Positions 26,621 through 34,877 of a DNA stretch of 64,000 nucleotides are shown here, in pieces. The stretch spans positions 1 through 64,000 of the forward strand of contig JADJWQ010000002.1 in assembly GCA_016716265.1 (NCBI GenBank). The letters are read 5' to 3'. The DNA is from Planctomycetota bacterium (GTDB lineage Bacteria > Planctomycetota > UBA1135 > UBA2386). A program made the position numbers and the translations under genes. Each line of letters opens with the position of its first letter. The stretch's first letter is position 1. Below the pieces are notes generated by a model. It was not told the origin of the DNA, ran no database searches, and saw only the letters and a list, made by a program, of their open reading frames with translations.

Positions 26621-27721
26621 ATGCCGCTGTTGGAGATCGACCAGGAGATTAAGGGCACCTACGTCGTCGAACGGCTGCTCGGCGAGGGCGCCTTCGCCGA
26701 GGTCTACCGAGTGCGACACCGCTTCCTCGGGAGACAGGCGATGAAGGTGTTCAAGCAGTTCGGGATGACGCTCGCCGAGATCGAAGACCTGCTCGGGGAG
26801 CCGGCGCTGCTGTCGCGCATGGGCCACCCGAACATCGTCCGTGTCTTCGACGCGAACACGTTCGAAGCCGGAGGCCGGGCGCTGGGCTACTTCACGATGG
26901 AGTATGTCTCGGGCGGGAGCCTTGAGCACTACTGGAGGAGCTATCGGCAGAGGCTGATGCCGGTTACCGAGGCCGTGGAGATCATGCGGCAGGTCTGCGA
27001 CGGTCTCGCCGTCGCCCATCGGGAGGAGCCGCCGATCGTCCACCGCGACCTGAAGCCGCAGAACGTCCTGGTCGGCTACGACGGGAACGGTCTGCGAGTG
27101 CGGGTGAGCGACTTCGGTTTGGCCAAGCGCGTCAACCCGCTGACGTTGCTGGCCAGCGCGCGGGGTACGTTCGGGTTCAAGCCGCCGGAGAGTCTCGACA
27201 ACATGGACTCTCCGGCGGCCGACGTCTGGGCGCTGGGTACGACGCTCTATCTGCTGCTGACGGACGTACTTCCGTACCCTTGCAACGCGGATACCGACGT
27301 CCTCGACTCCGCTCGGTTCCTACGGCCGGTGCGCCCCCCGAGCGTCTACAACATCCAGGTGGACCACGCCCTGGATGCGGTTCTGTCTCGTTGCCTGGCC
27401 AACAAGCCTGCCGATCGATACCGCGACGCCGGTGAGTTGCTCGATGACTTGCGTCGATGGAAGCCGCGCGGACTGTCGGAGAGCCTGCCGCTGAGCGACT
27501 CGGCCGAATCGACGACCTCCAAGTCTGCTCTGGGTGAACACACGATACCGAATCCGCGTGACGTTGCACGGACGGTCGCGGAGGCCATGAGGCTTGCAGA
27601 GGATCCTGGCAAGCTGGTGATGGCGGCCGACCTCATGGAGGAGGCGATCGCCCAGGATGCGGATCTCCGGAGCCGCTACGAGTCGCGGCTCAAGCTGTGG
27701 CGCCGCGGTGTCTGCATGTAG
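26621..27721 (+). CDS. Serine/threonine protein kinase (Hanks type)
   Basis: 366 residues. The kinase domain is complete: glycine loop GEGAFAEVY (residues 21-29), Lys42 in QAMKVF, Glu60 as likely alpha-C glutamate, HRDLKPQN with Asp143, DFGLA with Asp164, and FKPPES in place of APE. C-terminal about 90 residues lack a membrane segment or sensor domain, so it is cytosolic, with a short helical tail (VAEAMRLAEDPGKLV) that may dock partners. It opens a six-gene plus-strand series with zinc-finger, J-like, GrpE-like, Hsp70 and TPR proteins, and probably phosphorylates one of them (inference). GGAGGAG precedes ATG 26621. Confidence 0.93.
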   Translation: MPLLEIDQEIKGTYVVERLLGEGAFAEVYRVRHRFLGRQAMKVFKQFGMTLAEIEDLLGEPALLSRMGHPNIVRVFDANTFEAGGRALGYFTMEYVSGGSLEHYWRSYRQRLMPVTEAVEIMRQVCDGLAVAHREEPPIVHRDLKPQNVLVGYDGNGLRVRVSDFGLAKRVNPLTLLASARGTFGFKPPESLDNMDSPAADVWALGTTLYLLLTDVLPYPCNADTDVLDSARFLRPVRPPSVYNIQVDHALDAVLSRCLANKPADRYRDAGELLDDLRRWKPRGLSESLPLSDSAESTTSKSALGEHTIPNPRDVARTVAEAMRLAEDPGKLVMAADLMEEAIAQDADLRSRYESRLKLWRRGVCM

Positions 27722-27818
27722 GTGTCTGGAGGTAGCTGTCATCCAAGCGGCAATCGAGAAAAAATCTCTCGCTTCCCGCATGGATTCGGGGCGTTCGGCA
27801 TAATACCGGGCACGCCGG

Positions 27819-28022
27819 GTGTCTGTGAACGCGGCGGCGAACGAAGAGGTTCGAGAAGCGCGAGGCCCGAACCGCGAGACTCTGCGAATGCTCCAACGCA
27901 AGTGCAGCACCTGCGGAAGACCGGTGCACGCCGGTGGTGACGGCGTCGAGGCGCCGCTTCGTCACCCGTCGTGTCGTCGCGAGGCGGTGGAGTCGGCAGC
28001 ACACCGGGAGGAGCTCACTTGA
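27819..28022 (+). CDS. Very small zinc-finger-like protein, coupled to the next gene
   Basis: Up to 67 residues from GTG 27819, or 44 from ATG 27888. The C-terminal part has RKCSTCGRPV and, 15 residues on, RHPSC: a CxxC...HxxC arrangement able to hold one zinc ion. Its TGA (28020-28022) overlaps the TTG start (28019-28021) of the following J-like gene, which has a good GGGAGGAG site inside this small frame. That overlap is the best evidence it is real. The following protein also starts with a zinc ribbon, so the two may act together. No family recognised. Confidence 0.55.
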   Translation: MSVNAAANEEVREARGPNRETLRMLQRKCSTCGRPVHAGGDGVEAPLRHPSCRREAVESAAHREELT

Positions 28023-29803
28023 AGACCCGGACGGAGCGACGCGCCGGCGCCTGCCCACGCTGCGGTTTCACTTACAAGTGGGACGGGCGCCGGTGTGGGC
28101 ATTGCGGATGCGAGGTTGACCACATTCCCGCGGTCTCCCACGAAAGCGCCGCGCCTGCCCCGAGTGGTCCCGCCCGTCCGCGGGACCCCGACACGGACAG
28201 GTCCGGGCGACCGGAGGCTATCGCAATTGAAAGGCGAGGCGCCGACGCGAGTTGCCCGGTTCTCGTCGCGGCTGCGACGCCCGACCTGTACCGCCGCAAC
28301 GGCTTCCGGGTGCTCGGCCTCCCCGTGACGACGTCGGCCCGCGAGATCACGCAACGCGAAAAGCGACTGCAGGTGGCGCACAAGCTGGGTTGCTCGGTGC
28401 ACTCCTCCTCCAGCGGGGAAGCATACCTGCCGCTCGACCCGCGCCCTGATGAATTCGCCATGCGCGAGGCCACGCAGCGGCTCCTGAACCCGGAGTCACG
28501 GCTTATCGATGAGCTGTTCTGGTTCTGGCCATGCGCTGACGGCGAATCCGCAGATGCCGGACTCGAGGCCCTGTCGCGCAACCGCACGGCGGAAGCTCTG
28601 CAACTCTGGCTGAAAGTCGAAGCGGCTCACAGCGCTCGCCAGACCACCACCCACAACCTGGCGGTGCTGTACCACGCTCTCGCGCTGGACCAGGAGGCGA
28701 AGCTCACGGCCGGACAGTCGCTGAGTGCCGACACTCTACGTGCGTGCGACAAGATCTGGCACCGCGCGCACAAGCGTTGGCGCAGGTTGATCGACGAAGA
28801 GGGGTTCTGGAATCGGTTGTCCGAACGTGTTCGCGAACTGGACGATCCGCGACTGTCGACGGGTCTGGGGCGGCGGATTCGCGAGACGCTTCCTCGCGCG
28901 ATTCTGGGGATCAATGCCCGCCTCGCGGTCTCTGCAAGTGAACGCGGAGACCGAGAATCCGCGCATCGCCATGTCGACCTGATGCGCCGGAGTGGATTCG
29001 ACACGGACTTGGTCGACGCGACTCTGCGGGACAGCCTGGCGCAGGTGCGACAGCGTGTCGCCATGCTCTGCCGGGCAGCCGAGGAACGCGTCGCGTCGGA
29101 GCCTGGGCTGGCGGAAACCACCACACGTAGCCTGCTCGAGGACTCGCGTAGGCCGCTGGCGACGATCGACGATCTGCTTTCGGAGGGCGATTCGCTTCGC
29201 CAGGGTGCCCACGACGATGTTGCTGCCCGCGCCCTCCAGTGTCAGATCGTCTTCGGCAACAACACCCAGGACTGGGTGACGTCTCTCGAACTTCTGGAGT
29301 CGCTGGCGGGAGTCGCGGAGGGCAAAGGGCTACGCGAACGCATCGAGCAGAACATTGAGATCGTCCGCAACAACGTCCGTGGGACGGTCTGTCACTTCTG
29401 TGGCCGCAACAAAGGCGTAGAATCAGCGTCAGTGAAGGTGGCGATGTTCGGTGACGTCCACCGCGACTACCTCAGGACCACCTGGAGACACGGCACCGTT
29501 GCGGTACCACGATGCGTCGATTGCCAACAGCTGCACGCCAAGGTCGATCGAGCCGCCGCCATCGGGTGCTTCGGCGGAATGTTGCTCGGCGTGCCGCTAT
29601 TCCTGTTGATCCCATGGTTCCCGGCGCTCGTGGTCCTGATCGTGGCAGGGGTGATCACTGCGGCGATCGCCAAGTCGCACAGGCTGGGAGCGTCGCCATA
29701 CGCCGTCAGGGACGCGAGTGACTACAAGAAGTACGGCCCGATCGCAGATCTGCTCAAGCAGGGCTGGCAGTTTGGGCAGAAGCCGGCCGACATTCAGCAG
29801 TGA
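28019..29803 (+). CDS. J-like membrane protein with two zinc ribbons
   Basis: 594 residues from TTG 28019 (GGGAGGAG in front; GTG 27971 would add 16 residues). N-terminal zinc ribbon: CPRCG (Cys12, Cys15) and CGHCG (Cys26, Cys29). Around 80-125, FRVLGLPVTTSAREITQREK resembles helices I-II of a J domain, but the HPD tripeptide is missing (AHKLG instead). A long helical, TPR-like region follows. Near residue 460 a second ribbon (CHFCGRNKG and later CVDCQQLH) precedes two membrane segments (GCFGGMLLGVPLFLLIPWF and ALVVLIVAGVITAAIA). Next to GrpE-like and Hsp70 genes, it is probably the cochaperone that localises this Hsp70 to the membrane. Confidence 0.8.
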   Translation: MKTRTERRAGACPRCGFTYKWDGRRCGHCGCEVDHIPAVSHESAAPAPSGPARPRDPDTDRSGRPEAIAIERRGADASCPVLVAAATPDLYRRNGFRVLGLPVTTSAREITQREKRLQVAHKLGCSVHSSSSGEAYLPLDPRPDEFAMREATQRLLNPESRLIDELFWFWPCADGESADAGLEALSRNRTAEALQLWLKVEAAHSARQTTTHNLAVLYHALALDQEAKLTAGQSLSADTLRACDKIWHRAHKRWRRLIDEEGFWNRLSERVRELDDPRLSTGLGRRIRETLPRAILGINARLAVSASERGDRESAHRHVDLMRRSGFDTDLVDATLRDSLAQVRQRVAMLCRAAEERVASEPGLAETTTRSLLEDSRRPLATIDDLLSEGDSLRQGAHDDVAARALQCQIVFGNNTQDWVTSLELLESLAGVAEGKGLRERIEQNIEIVRNNVRGTVCHFCGRNKGVESASVKVAMFGDVHRDYLRTTWRHGTVAVPRCVDCQQLHAKVDRAAAIGCFGGMLLGVPLFLLIPWFPALVVLIVAGVITAAIAKSHRLGASPYAVRDASDYKKYGPIADLLKQGWQFGQKPADIQQ

Positions 29804-29879
29804 AGGCATGATCGATGCGTGCCGAGACGCGACAGACGCGTTTGACTCTTCTCGCGCTGTTTCTTCATGAGTCTGCATC

Positions 29880-30608
29880 ATGGAACATCACTCGCCGCGA
29901 CCGCTCCACCGAAGTCTTTCGAGCGTAGACTCTTGGCTCGATCGTCTCCAGCGGCTGAGTGCATGGTTGCGACAGGCCGCGTATCGTAGTTCCTTCCGGA
30001 TCAGTTCCTGCGCGGTCCTCGAGGAACGGCTGACGAGCCTTCGCTCTCGACCCGTGGACGCCGATTCCGCGATCGAACACCAAAGGGGCGCACGGGATGC
30101 GAACAGATCGGGTAAGACGAGCGTCGACGTCTATCGATTGCTGTCCGACGTCGCGACAGGCATCTGGCGCGCGCGACGCAAGATGCTGCCGGACGGTGCG
30201 TCGGAGCCTCCGCCGGAGCTTCGGTCTTCCTGGCGGCATTTGGAATCCGTATGGGACGCGCTCGCTTGCCACGGTGTCGAGGTGCGTGACCACACCGGAG
30301 AGCGTTATGTCGCCGGAATGGCATTGCGAGTTATTGCGTTCCAGCCGACCGTCGGTGTGCAGGGCGAACGCATCATCGAGACGATCAAGCCGACAGTTTA
30401 TTGCCAAGACCATCTGATCCAGCGTGGCGAGGTAGTCGTCGGAACGGCGCAAGGCGGCGCGGACGGCTCGGGCCTCGAATCGGCCGGCTTGCAGGCGGAT
30501 GATTGCCAAGAGGCCGAAGGCGGCGGAGAATTGCAGGCCGGTGGCGACGATTGCAGTCACGCTGACGGCCTGAGGAATGCGGATGCCCAAGACAGAATGG
30601 AGAGCTAG
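29880..30608 (+). CDS. GrpE-like nucleotide-exchange-factor homologue
   Basis: 242 residues. The middle and C-terminal part (about 110-195) reads like the GrpE beta domain: HLESVWDALACHGVEVRDHTG, GMALRVIAFQPTVG, IIETIKPTVYCQDHLIQRGE and VVVGT, split here to short blocks. The N-terminal helices (SWLDRLQRLSAWLRQAA) could be the GrpE-type long helix, although shorter than in GrpE. The last 45 residues after VVVGTAQ are Gly/Glu/Gln/Asp-rich and do not look like folded protein. The stop is three bases before the Hsp70 ATG, so the pair is co-translated and is expected to work together in ADP release. Confidence 0.72.
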   Translation: MEHHSPRPLHRSLSSVDSWLDRLQRLSAWLRQAAYRSSFRISSCAVLEERLTSLRSRPVDADSAIEHQRGARDANRSGKTSVDVYRLLSDVATGIWRARRKMLPDGASEPPPELRSSWRHLESVWDALACHGVEVRDHTGERYVAGMALRVIAFQPTVGVQGERIIETIKPTVYCQDHLIQRGEVVVGTAQGGADGSGLESAGLQADDCQEAEGGGELQAGGDDCSHADGLRNADAQDRMES

Positions 30609-30611
30609 ACC

Positions 30612-33101
30612 ATGCAGACACAGACCATCGACTTCGGAATCGACCTGGGAACCACGAACAGCGCGATCGCGGTGCTCGATGGGACCGAGCCGCGCGTGAT
30701 CACGAACAAGACCGGGTCGAGCTTCACGCCGTCGGCGGTGTGGATCGACAGGCGAGGCCAGCTACACGTGGGGCAGGAGGCAAAGCAGCGCTGTGAACGG
30801 GACGAGGGCAACTGTGACCTCGAATTCAAGCTCCGGATGGGGCAGGGAATCGCGGGAGCCAAGCGGTTCGACGAGAGTGGGCGCATGATGCTCCCGGAGG
30901 AGCTCTCGGCCGAAGTGCTGAAGAGCCTGCGCGCGGACGTCCGTTCAAACCTGGGAGTGGATGCAACGGCCGCGGTGATCACTGTTCCCGCGGCCTTTGA
31001 ACTGCCACAATGCGACGCCACGAAGCGGGCAGCGGAGTTGGCGGGCTTCGCGAGAAGCCCTCTGCTGCAGGAGCCTGTCGCTGCAGCGCTGGCATATGGC
31101 TTTCAGCAGGCCAGCGACAAGGTGTTCTGGATGGTATACGACTTCGGTGGAGGCACCTTCGACGCAGCCATCATTCAGGTGCGCGACGGGGTCATTCAGG
31201 TCGTCAACCATGCGGGTGACAACTATCTCGGCGGAAAGCTGGTCGACTGGGATATCGTCGAGCAGTGCTTCGTGCCGGATCTGGTCCGGCGTCACTCTCT
31301 CGCGAGCTTCTCTCGTGGCAACGACCGCTGGAAGGCGGCATTCGCAAAGCTCAAGGGAGCGGCTGAGCAGGCGAAAATCGAGGTGTCGAGGCGGCAGGAA
31401 ACTGTGGCGGTATGGGTCGAGGACCTGTGTATCGATGACCGAGGCCACTCGGTCGATTTGGAAGTCGATCTGAGCCCTGCGCATGTAGAGAACATTGTCC
31501 GTCCATATGCGGAGCGCTCGGTCAACCTCTGTCGCAAGGCGCTGTCGGAGAAGTCTCTGTCCGGCGATCACCTGGAAAGAGTGTTGATGGTCGGGGGGAC
31601 GTCGCTGCTGCCGTCGCTCCGCAGGTTCGTGCGAGACGCGCTCGGGGCAGAGTTGGAGTTCAGCATCGATCCGATCACGGTGGTTGCGCGCGGTGCGGCG
31701 GTGTTCGCCGGTACTCAACGGATGCCGGTGGACGAGTCCGCGCCCGTAGCCGTGGGGACATTCCGTATCGATCTGGAATACGAACCGGTAGGCATTGACG
31801 TCGACGCTCCGGTGGGTGGTCGCGTCAACTCGCCTGACGGTAGATCTTGCGAAGGATTCACGATCGAGTTCGTGGAGGCGCGTAGCGCGTGGAGAAGCGG
31901 CAAGCTGCTGCTGGGTGCGGGAGCGACGTTCGTGACCGACGTTCATGCCGAGCCGGGACGCAAGTGCGAGTTTCTCATCGAACTATGTCGGCCATCTGGC
32001 GATCGTGTCGATACGGTGCCTGACCGTATCGCATACACCGTAGGAATGACCATATCGAATCCGCCACTGACCCACACCGTCGGTGTAGCAATGGCGAACA
32101 ACCAGGTCGACGCGTTCCTGCGTAAGGGGAGCGCATTGCCGGGAAGGAGCCGTTCGATTCACCGGACAGCGCAGGCAGTGCGGGCCGGCGACGACGATTC
32201 GCTCATTCGCATTCCTGTGGTCGAGGGTGAGAACCTCGGGCGTGCCGACCGGAATCGTCTCATCGGCAAGCTCGAAATCCCGGCGTCGCGTATTCCGCGT
32301 GATCTGCCGGCAGGGACGGAAGTGGAGATCACCATCGCCATCGACGAGTCGCGACTCGTGCGAACGGTGGCGTACATCCCGGTTCTGGACGAGGAGTTCA
32401 ACGCCGTGCTGAAGCTGGAGAAGGCCCCAGCATCGGTGAGCGATCTGAGGATTAGTCTGGACAGGGAGCGTGCCCGTCTGGAGGCGGTCCGCGAGCGTGG
32501 CTCGGGTGGAGGCGACCTGAAGGCTTCCCAAGCGCTCGCGGCTCTCGAGCGCGAGCAGACGCTTGCCCAAGCCGAGGGCCTGCTGGCGCGTGCGGGGCAG
32601 GACAGGGACGCGGCACAGGCTTGCGAGAATCGCGTGCTGGATTTGCGCGTGGGGATCGACCAGGCAGAGGACGCGCTCGAGTGGCCGACGTTGGTCGGCA
32701 GGGCCAACGAGCAGGTCGCCCAGACGCGAAAGGTGGTCGGGGACTACGGCGACGAGAGAAGTCGCGCGCGCCTGCGGGTGCTGGAGGCCGAACTCACAAC
32801 AGCAATCGATTCAGGGGACCCAGACCTCCTGCGGCGACGCACCGAGGAGGTGTGCGGCCTCGGCATGGGGATCTTGGTCGAGCAGCCGGGCTTCTGGGTC
32901 GGCTACCTCGAATACCTCGAGCAACACCGCGGGAGCATGCGCGACCAGGCTCAGGCGGAGCAGCTACTCGCGCGAGGGCGTCGCGCGATCAACAACAACG
33001 ACGTGGAGAGCCTCAAGGCGGTGGTCAAGCAGCTCATGTCGCTGTTGCCGGAGGATGAGCGTGGCGCCCTCGCCGGCTACGGTGGCACCACCGTCGTATG
33101 A
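30612..33101 (+). CDS. Hsp70-family chaperone (DnaK-like, divergent)
   Basis: 829 residues. The ATPase domain is intact: GIDLGTTNSAIAV (phosphate 1, residues 9-21), ITVPAAF, EPVAAALAYG, VYDFGGGTFD (phosphate 2) and VLMVGGTSLLPSLR (adenosine). The domain ends near 375. The region after it matches the Hsp70 substrate-binding domain only loosely (about 385-600; for example RDLPAGTEVEITIAIDES). Instead of a lid ending in EEVD or a Gly-rich tail there is a long helical segment (600-825). It is larger than DnaK (about 640), which argues for a specialised Hsp70. Ribosome-binding site GGAGAG precedes the ATG. It ends in an ATGA overlap with the next gene. Confidence 0.92.
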   Translation: MQTQTIDFGIDLGTTNSAIAVLDGTEPRVITNKTGSSFTPSAVWIDRRGQLHVGQEAKQRCERDEGNCDLEFKLRMGQGIAGAKRFDESGRMMLPEELSAEVLKSLRADVRSNLGVDATAAVITVPAAFELPQCDATKRAAELAGFARSPLLQEPVAAALAYGFQQASDKVFWMVYDFGGGTFDAAIIQVRDGVIQVVNHAGDNYLGGKLVDWDIVEQCFVPDLVRRHSLASFSRGNDRWKAAFAKLKGAAEQAKIEVSRRQETVAVWVEDLCIDDRGHSVDLEVDLSPAHVENIVRPYAERSVNLCRKALSEKSLSGDHLERVLMVGGTSLLPSLRRFVRDALGAELEFSIDPITVVARGAAVFAGTQRMPVDESAPVAVGTFRIDLEYEPVGIDVDAPVGGRVNSPDGRSCEGFTIEFVEARSAWRSGKLLLGAGATFVTDVHAEPGRKCEFLIELCRPSGDRVDTVPDRIAYTVGMTISNPPLTHTVGVAMANNQVDAFLRKGSALPGRSRSIHRTAQAVRAGDDDSLIRIPVVEGENLGRADRNRLIGKLEIPASRIPRDLPAGTEVEITIAIDESRLVRTVAYIPVLDEEFNAVLKLEKAPASVSDLRISLDRERARLEAVRERGSGGGDLKASQALAALEREQTLAQAEGLLARAGQDRDAAQACENRVLDLRVGIDQAEDALEWPTLVGRANEQVAQTRKVVGDYGDERSRARLRVLEAELTTAIDSGDPDLLRRRTEEVCGLGMGILVEQPGFWVGYLEYLEQHRGSMRDQAQAEQLLARGRRAINNNDVESLKAVVKQLMSLLPEDERGALAGYGGTTVV

Positions 33102-34192
33102 TGGACCATGAGAAAGAAGGCGATTTCATGCAGCTCGGGGACGACGTGGTGAGAGGCTTCATCGAGGCCGGGTCGGGCGACCGTGGCGCCGAGATGGGCG
33201 CCGTGGACATGCTGGCGTCGGCCGTCGAGCTCGCACGACGCGGGCGCTACACGGAGGCGGAGCGTCTTCTGTCGGTGGTTGAGCGGGCGGCACCGAGGCT
33301 GCGTGGCGCGGCGCTCGATCTTCAGGCGCGAATACACTCGCAGCAAGGGCGCATGCTGGACGCGGAGAAATGCTGGACGGAAGCGCTTCGTCTGGAGCCG
33401 GGTAACGTGGAATACCGGCGGTCGTTGGATATCGCCAGGCAGTGCCAGAGACCTTGGAGCATCCTCCGTCCCATCACGAGAGCAATGGCGGTGCTCAGCC
33501 TGCTATTGGTTGTGGTCGTGGTCGGCGGTGGGGGGTTTCGGAGCGTCGCCGACGTCGGTCGGTCAGTGTCTGCGCAGGTGAAGGAAATCGATGCGCGGAG
33601 GGAGAGCGAACTGCGGGCGCTCGCCTTGCAACTCGGCGGCTTGGAGCAACAGCTCGACGCGGTGGATCGCTCGCTGGGGACCGTTCGGACGGCGGACGCA
33701 GTGGGATGGCGCGAGGTTGGAGTGGTTGCGGAAGGAGTCGGGCGGCTGGCGTCGCGTGTCGAGGCGGTGTCGGTCGCGTGCGATGCATACGCGGACGCGA
33801 TCGCGGCCAAGGTGAACGCGGATGCGGAAGTGACGTCCGAGCGGCACGAGGCGCTCGTGAGTAGGGTGAGGGAGTCGAGTGCAGCCGTTGCGAATGCCGT
33901 CGAGGAACTGCGGAGGGTGTCCGGCGAGTCTCACGGGAGAACGGAGAGCCTCGTCGCGGACCTGGTTGCGGCAGATCGCTCGCTGGCAGAAACGATGGGG
34001 TCGTTGAGCGGTCGGATGGATGCCTTGGCCAGTGAAGTCCTGGAAGCACAGGCTAGGTTCGAGGAGTGCCTTGCGAGGCAGGCGGATGGAGTCGACGGAC
34101 TCCGGAGGTCGCTTGCGGAAATCCGAAAGCTGCTCATGCCGGCTGAATCCTCCCCTGCGTCGCGGGCGTCGACGTCCGGTGGGCGCGACTGA
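33098..34192 (+). CDS. TPR, single membrane segment and coiled-coil protein
   Basis: 364 residues. Residues 35-115 hold two TPR-like repeats (ASAVELARRGRYTEAERLL; GRMLDAEKCWTEALRLEPGN). One membrane helix at about 129-147 (AMAVLSLLLVVVVVGGGGF) is followed by a 200-residue coiled coil (RRESELRALALQLGGLEQQL onward, with heptads of Leu/Val/Ala). The architecture suggests a membrane-anchored adaptor with a cytosolic TPR that could bind the Hsp70 C-terminus, as eukaryotic TPR cochaperones do, although no EEVD motif is present on this Hsp70. It overlaps the Hsp70 stop by four bases. Confidence 0.82.
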   Translation: MMDHEKEGDFMQLGDDVVRGFIEAGSGDRGAEMGAVDMLASAVELARRGRYTEAERLLSVVERAAPRLRGAALDLQARIHSQQGRMLDAEKCWTEALRLEPGNVEYRRSLDIARQCQRPWSILRPITRAMAVLSLLLVVVVVGGGGFRSVADVGRSVSAQVKEIDARRESELRALALQLGGLEQQLDAVDRSLGTVRTADAVGWREVGVVAEGVGRLASRVEAVSVACDAYADAIAAKVNADAEVTSERHEALVSRVRESSAAVANAVEELRRVSGESHGRTESLVADLVAADRSLAETMGSLSGRMDALASEVLEAQARFEECLARQADGVDGLRRSLAEIRKLLMPAESSPASRASTSGGRD

Positions 34193-34288
34193 GGTCCGAG
34201 CCTGACACGCGCACCCGGGAGTTGGTGGTCGGGTCGCGGCGGTTCATGTGCGCCAAGCGTCATCGAGGCGACTCGCGTCGACTGAGGC

Positions 34289-34774
34289 TCAGTTCACGCG
34301 ACAATCACGAGCGGCTGTGAGGAACAGTTCGGCGAGTCCGCCTACAGGCCATTCGCGACTTCCGAGAGTCAGGAACGAGCGGGAGAGCGACTCGACGGGG
34401 AGGCTACTGATTCGACGGTCGTGGTGTACCAGCGCGGCAGCGAGCGTGGCGTAGTAGATTTCGGTGCCGCGCTCCTGCCAGGCAGGAGACTCGAAGCGAG
34501 CGAGTTGCTTGCCGTAGCGGTGGAGCAGTCGGAGTGTGGCGAGGTCCGTCGCGGGACTCAGCAGGATGTCGGCAAGGCAAGTCCCCTCGGGCCAGCGAGC
34601 GCGGGTTCCCGGGCACACACGGAACAGCGCATGTGACGGTGCGTCGGACGCACAGGACAATAGCTGCGGATTGCTCGGCCATTTTCCGGTGTCGGCTTCT
34701 TCGTCGTCGCAGGCGATGGAAAGCAGCCTGACGAGCTGCTCAGAATGGAGGTTCCATGTCGAGCCGATTGTCAT
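34289..34774 (-). CDS. Small conserved-looking protein, downstream of an ECF sigma gene
   Basis: 161 residues, no signal peptide or membrane segment. Pattern: short hydrophobic helices (LRLLHRYGKQLARF; TEIYYATLAAALVHHDRRI; LSRSFLTL), then REWPVGGLAELFLTAA. The block IYYATLAAALVHHDRRISS resembles a family I have seen encoded next to kinases and sigma factors in Planctomycetota, but I cannot name it. It lies 103 bases downstream of the sigma gene on the same strand and converges on the Hsp70 cluster, 96 bases away. A regulatory accessory role is inferred from position. Confidence 0.6.
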   Translation of the reverse strand: MTIGSTWNLHSEQLVRLLSIACDDEEADTGKWPSNPQLLSCASDAPSHALFRVCPGTRARWPEGTCLADILLSPATDLATLRLLHRYGKQLARFESPAWQERGTEIYYATLAAALVHHDRRISSLPVESLSRSFLTLGSREWPVGGLAELFLTAARDCRVN

Positions 34775-34877
34775 GACATGCTCCGCAAGGTGACTTGGCC
34801 GTGTCGAGCCGGACGTGGCGCTCGGTCGATCAGGCCGGAGACGTTCGTCCGGCTGCGTCTCAGTACGAGCGCGAGCA

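Noticed and set aside
27795..27806. TAATAC/CATAAT near 27799 as -10 of a promoter for the micro-protein
   Set aside because: No -35 match at the right spacing.
29842..29870. TTGACT at 29842-29847 as a -35 box before the GrpE-like gene
   Set aside because: The -10 position (TCATGA) matches the consensus poorly; not strong enough to call a promoter.
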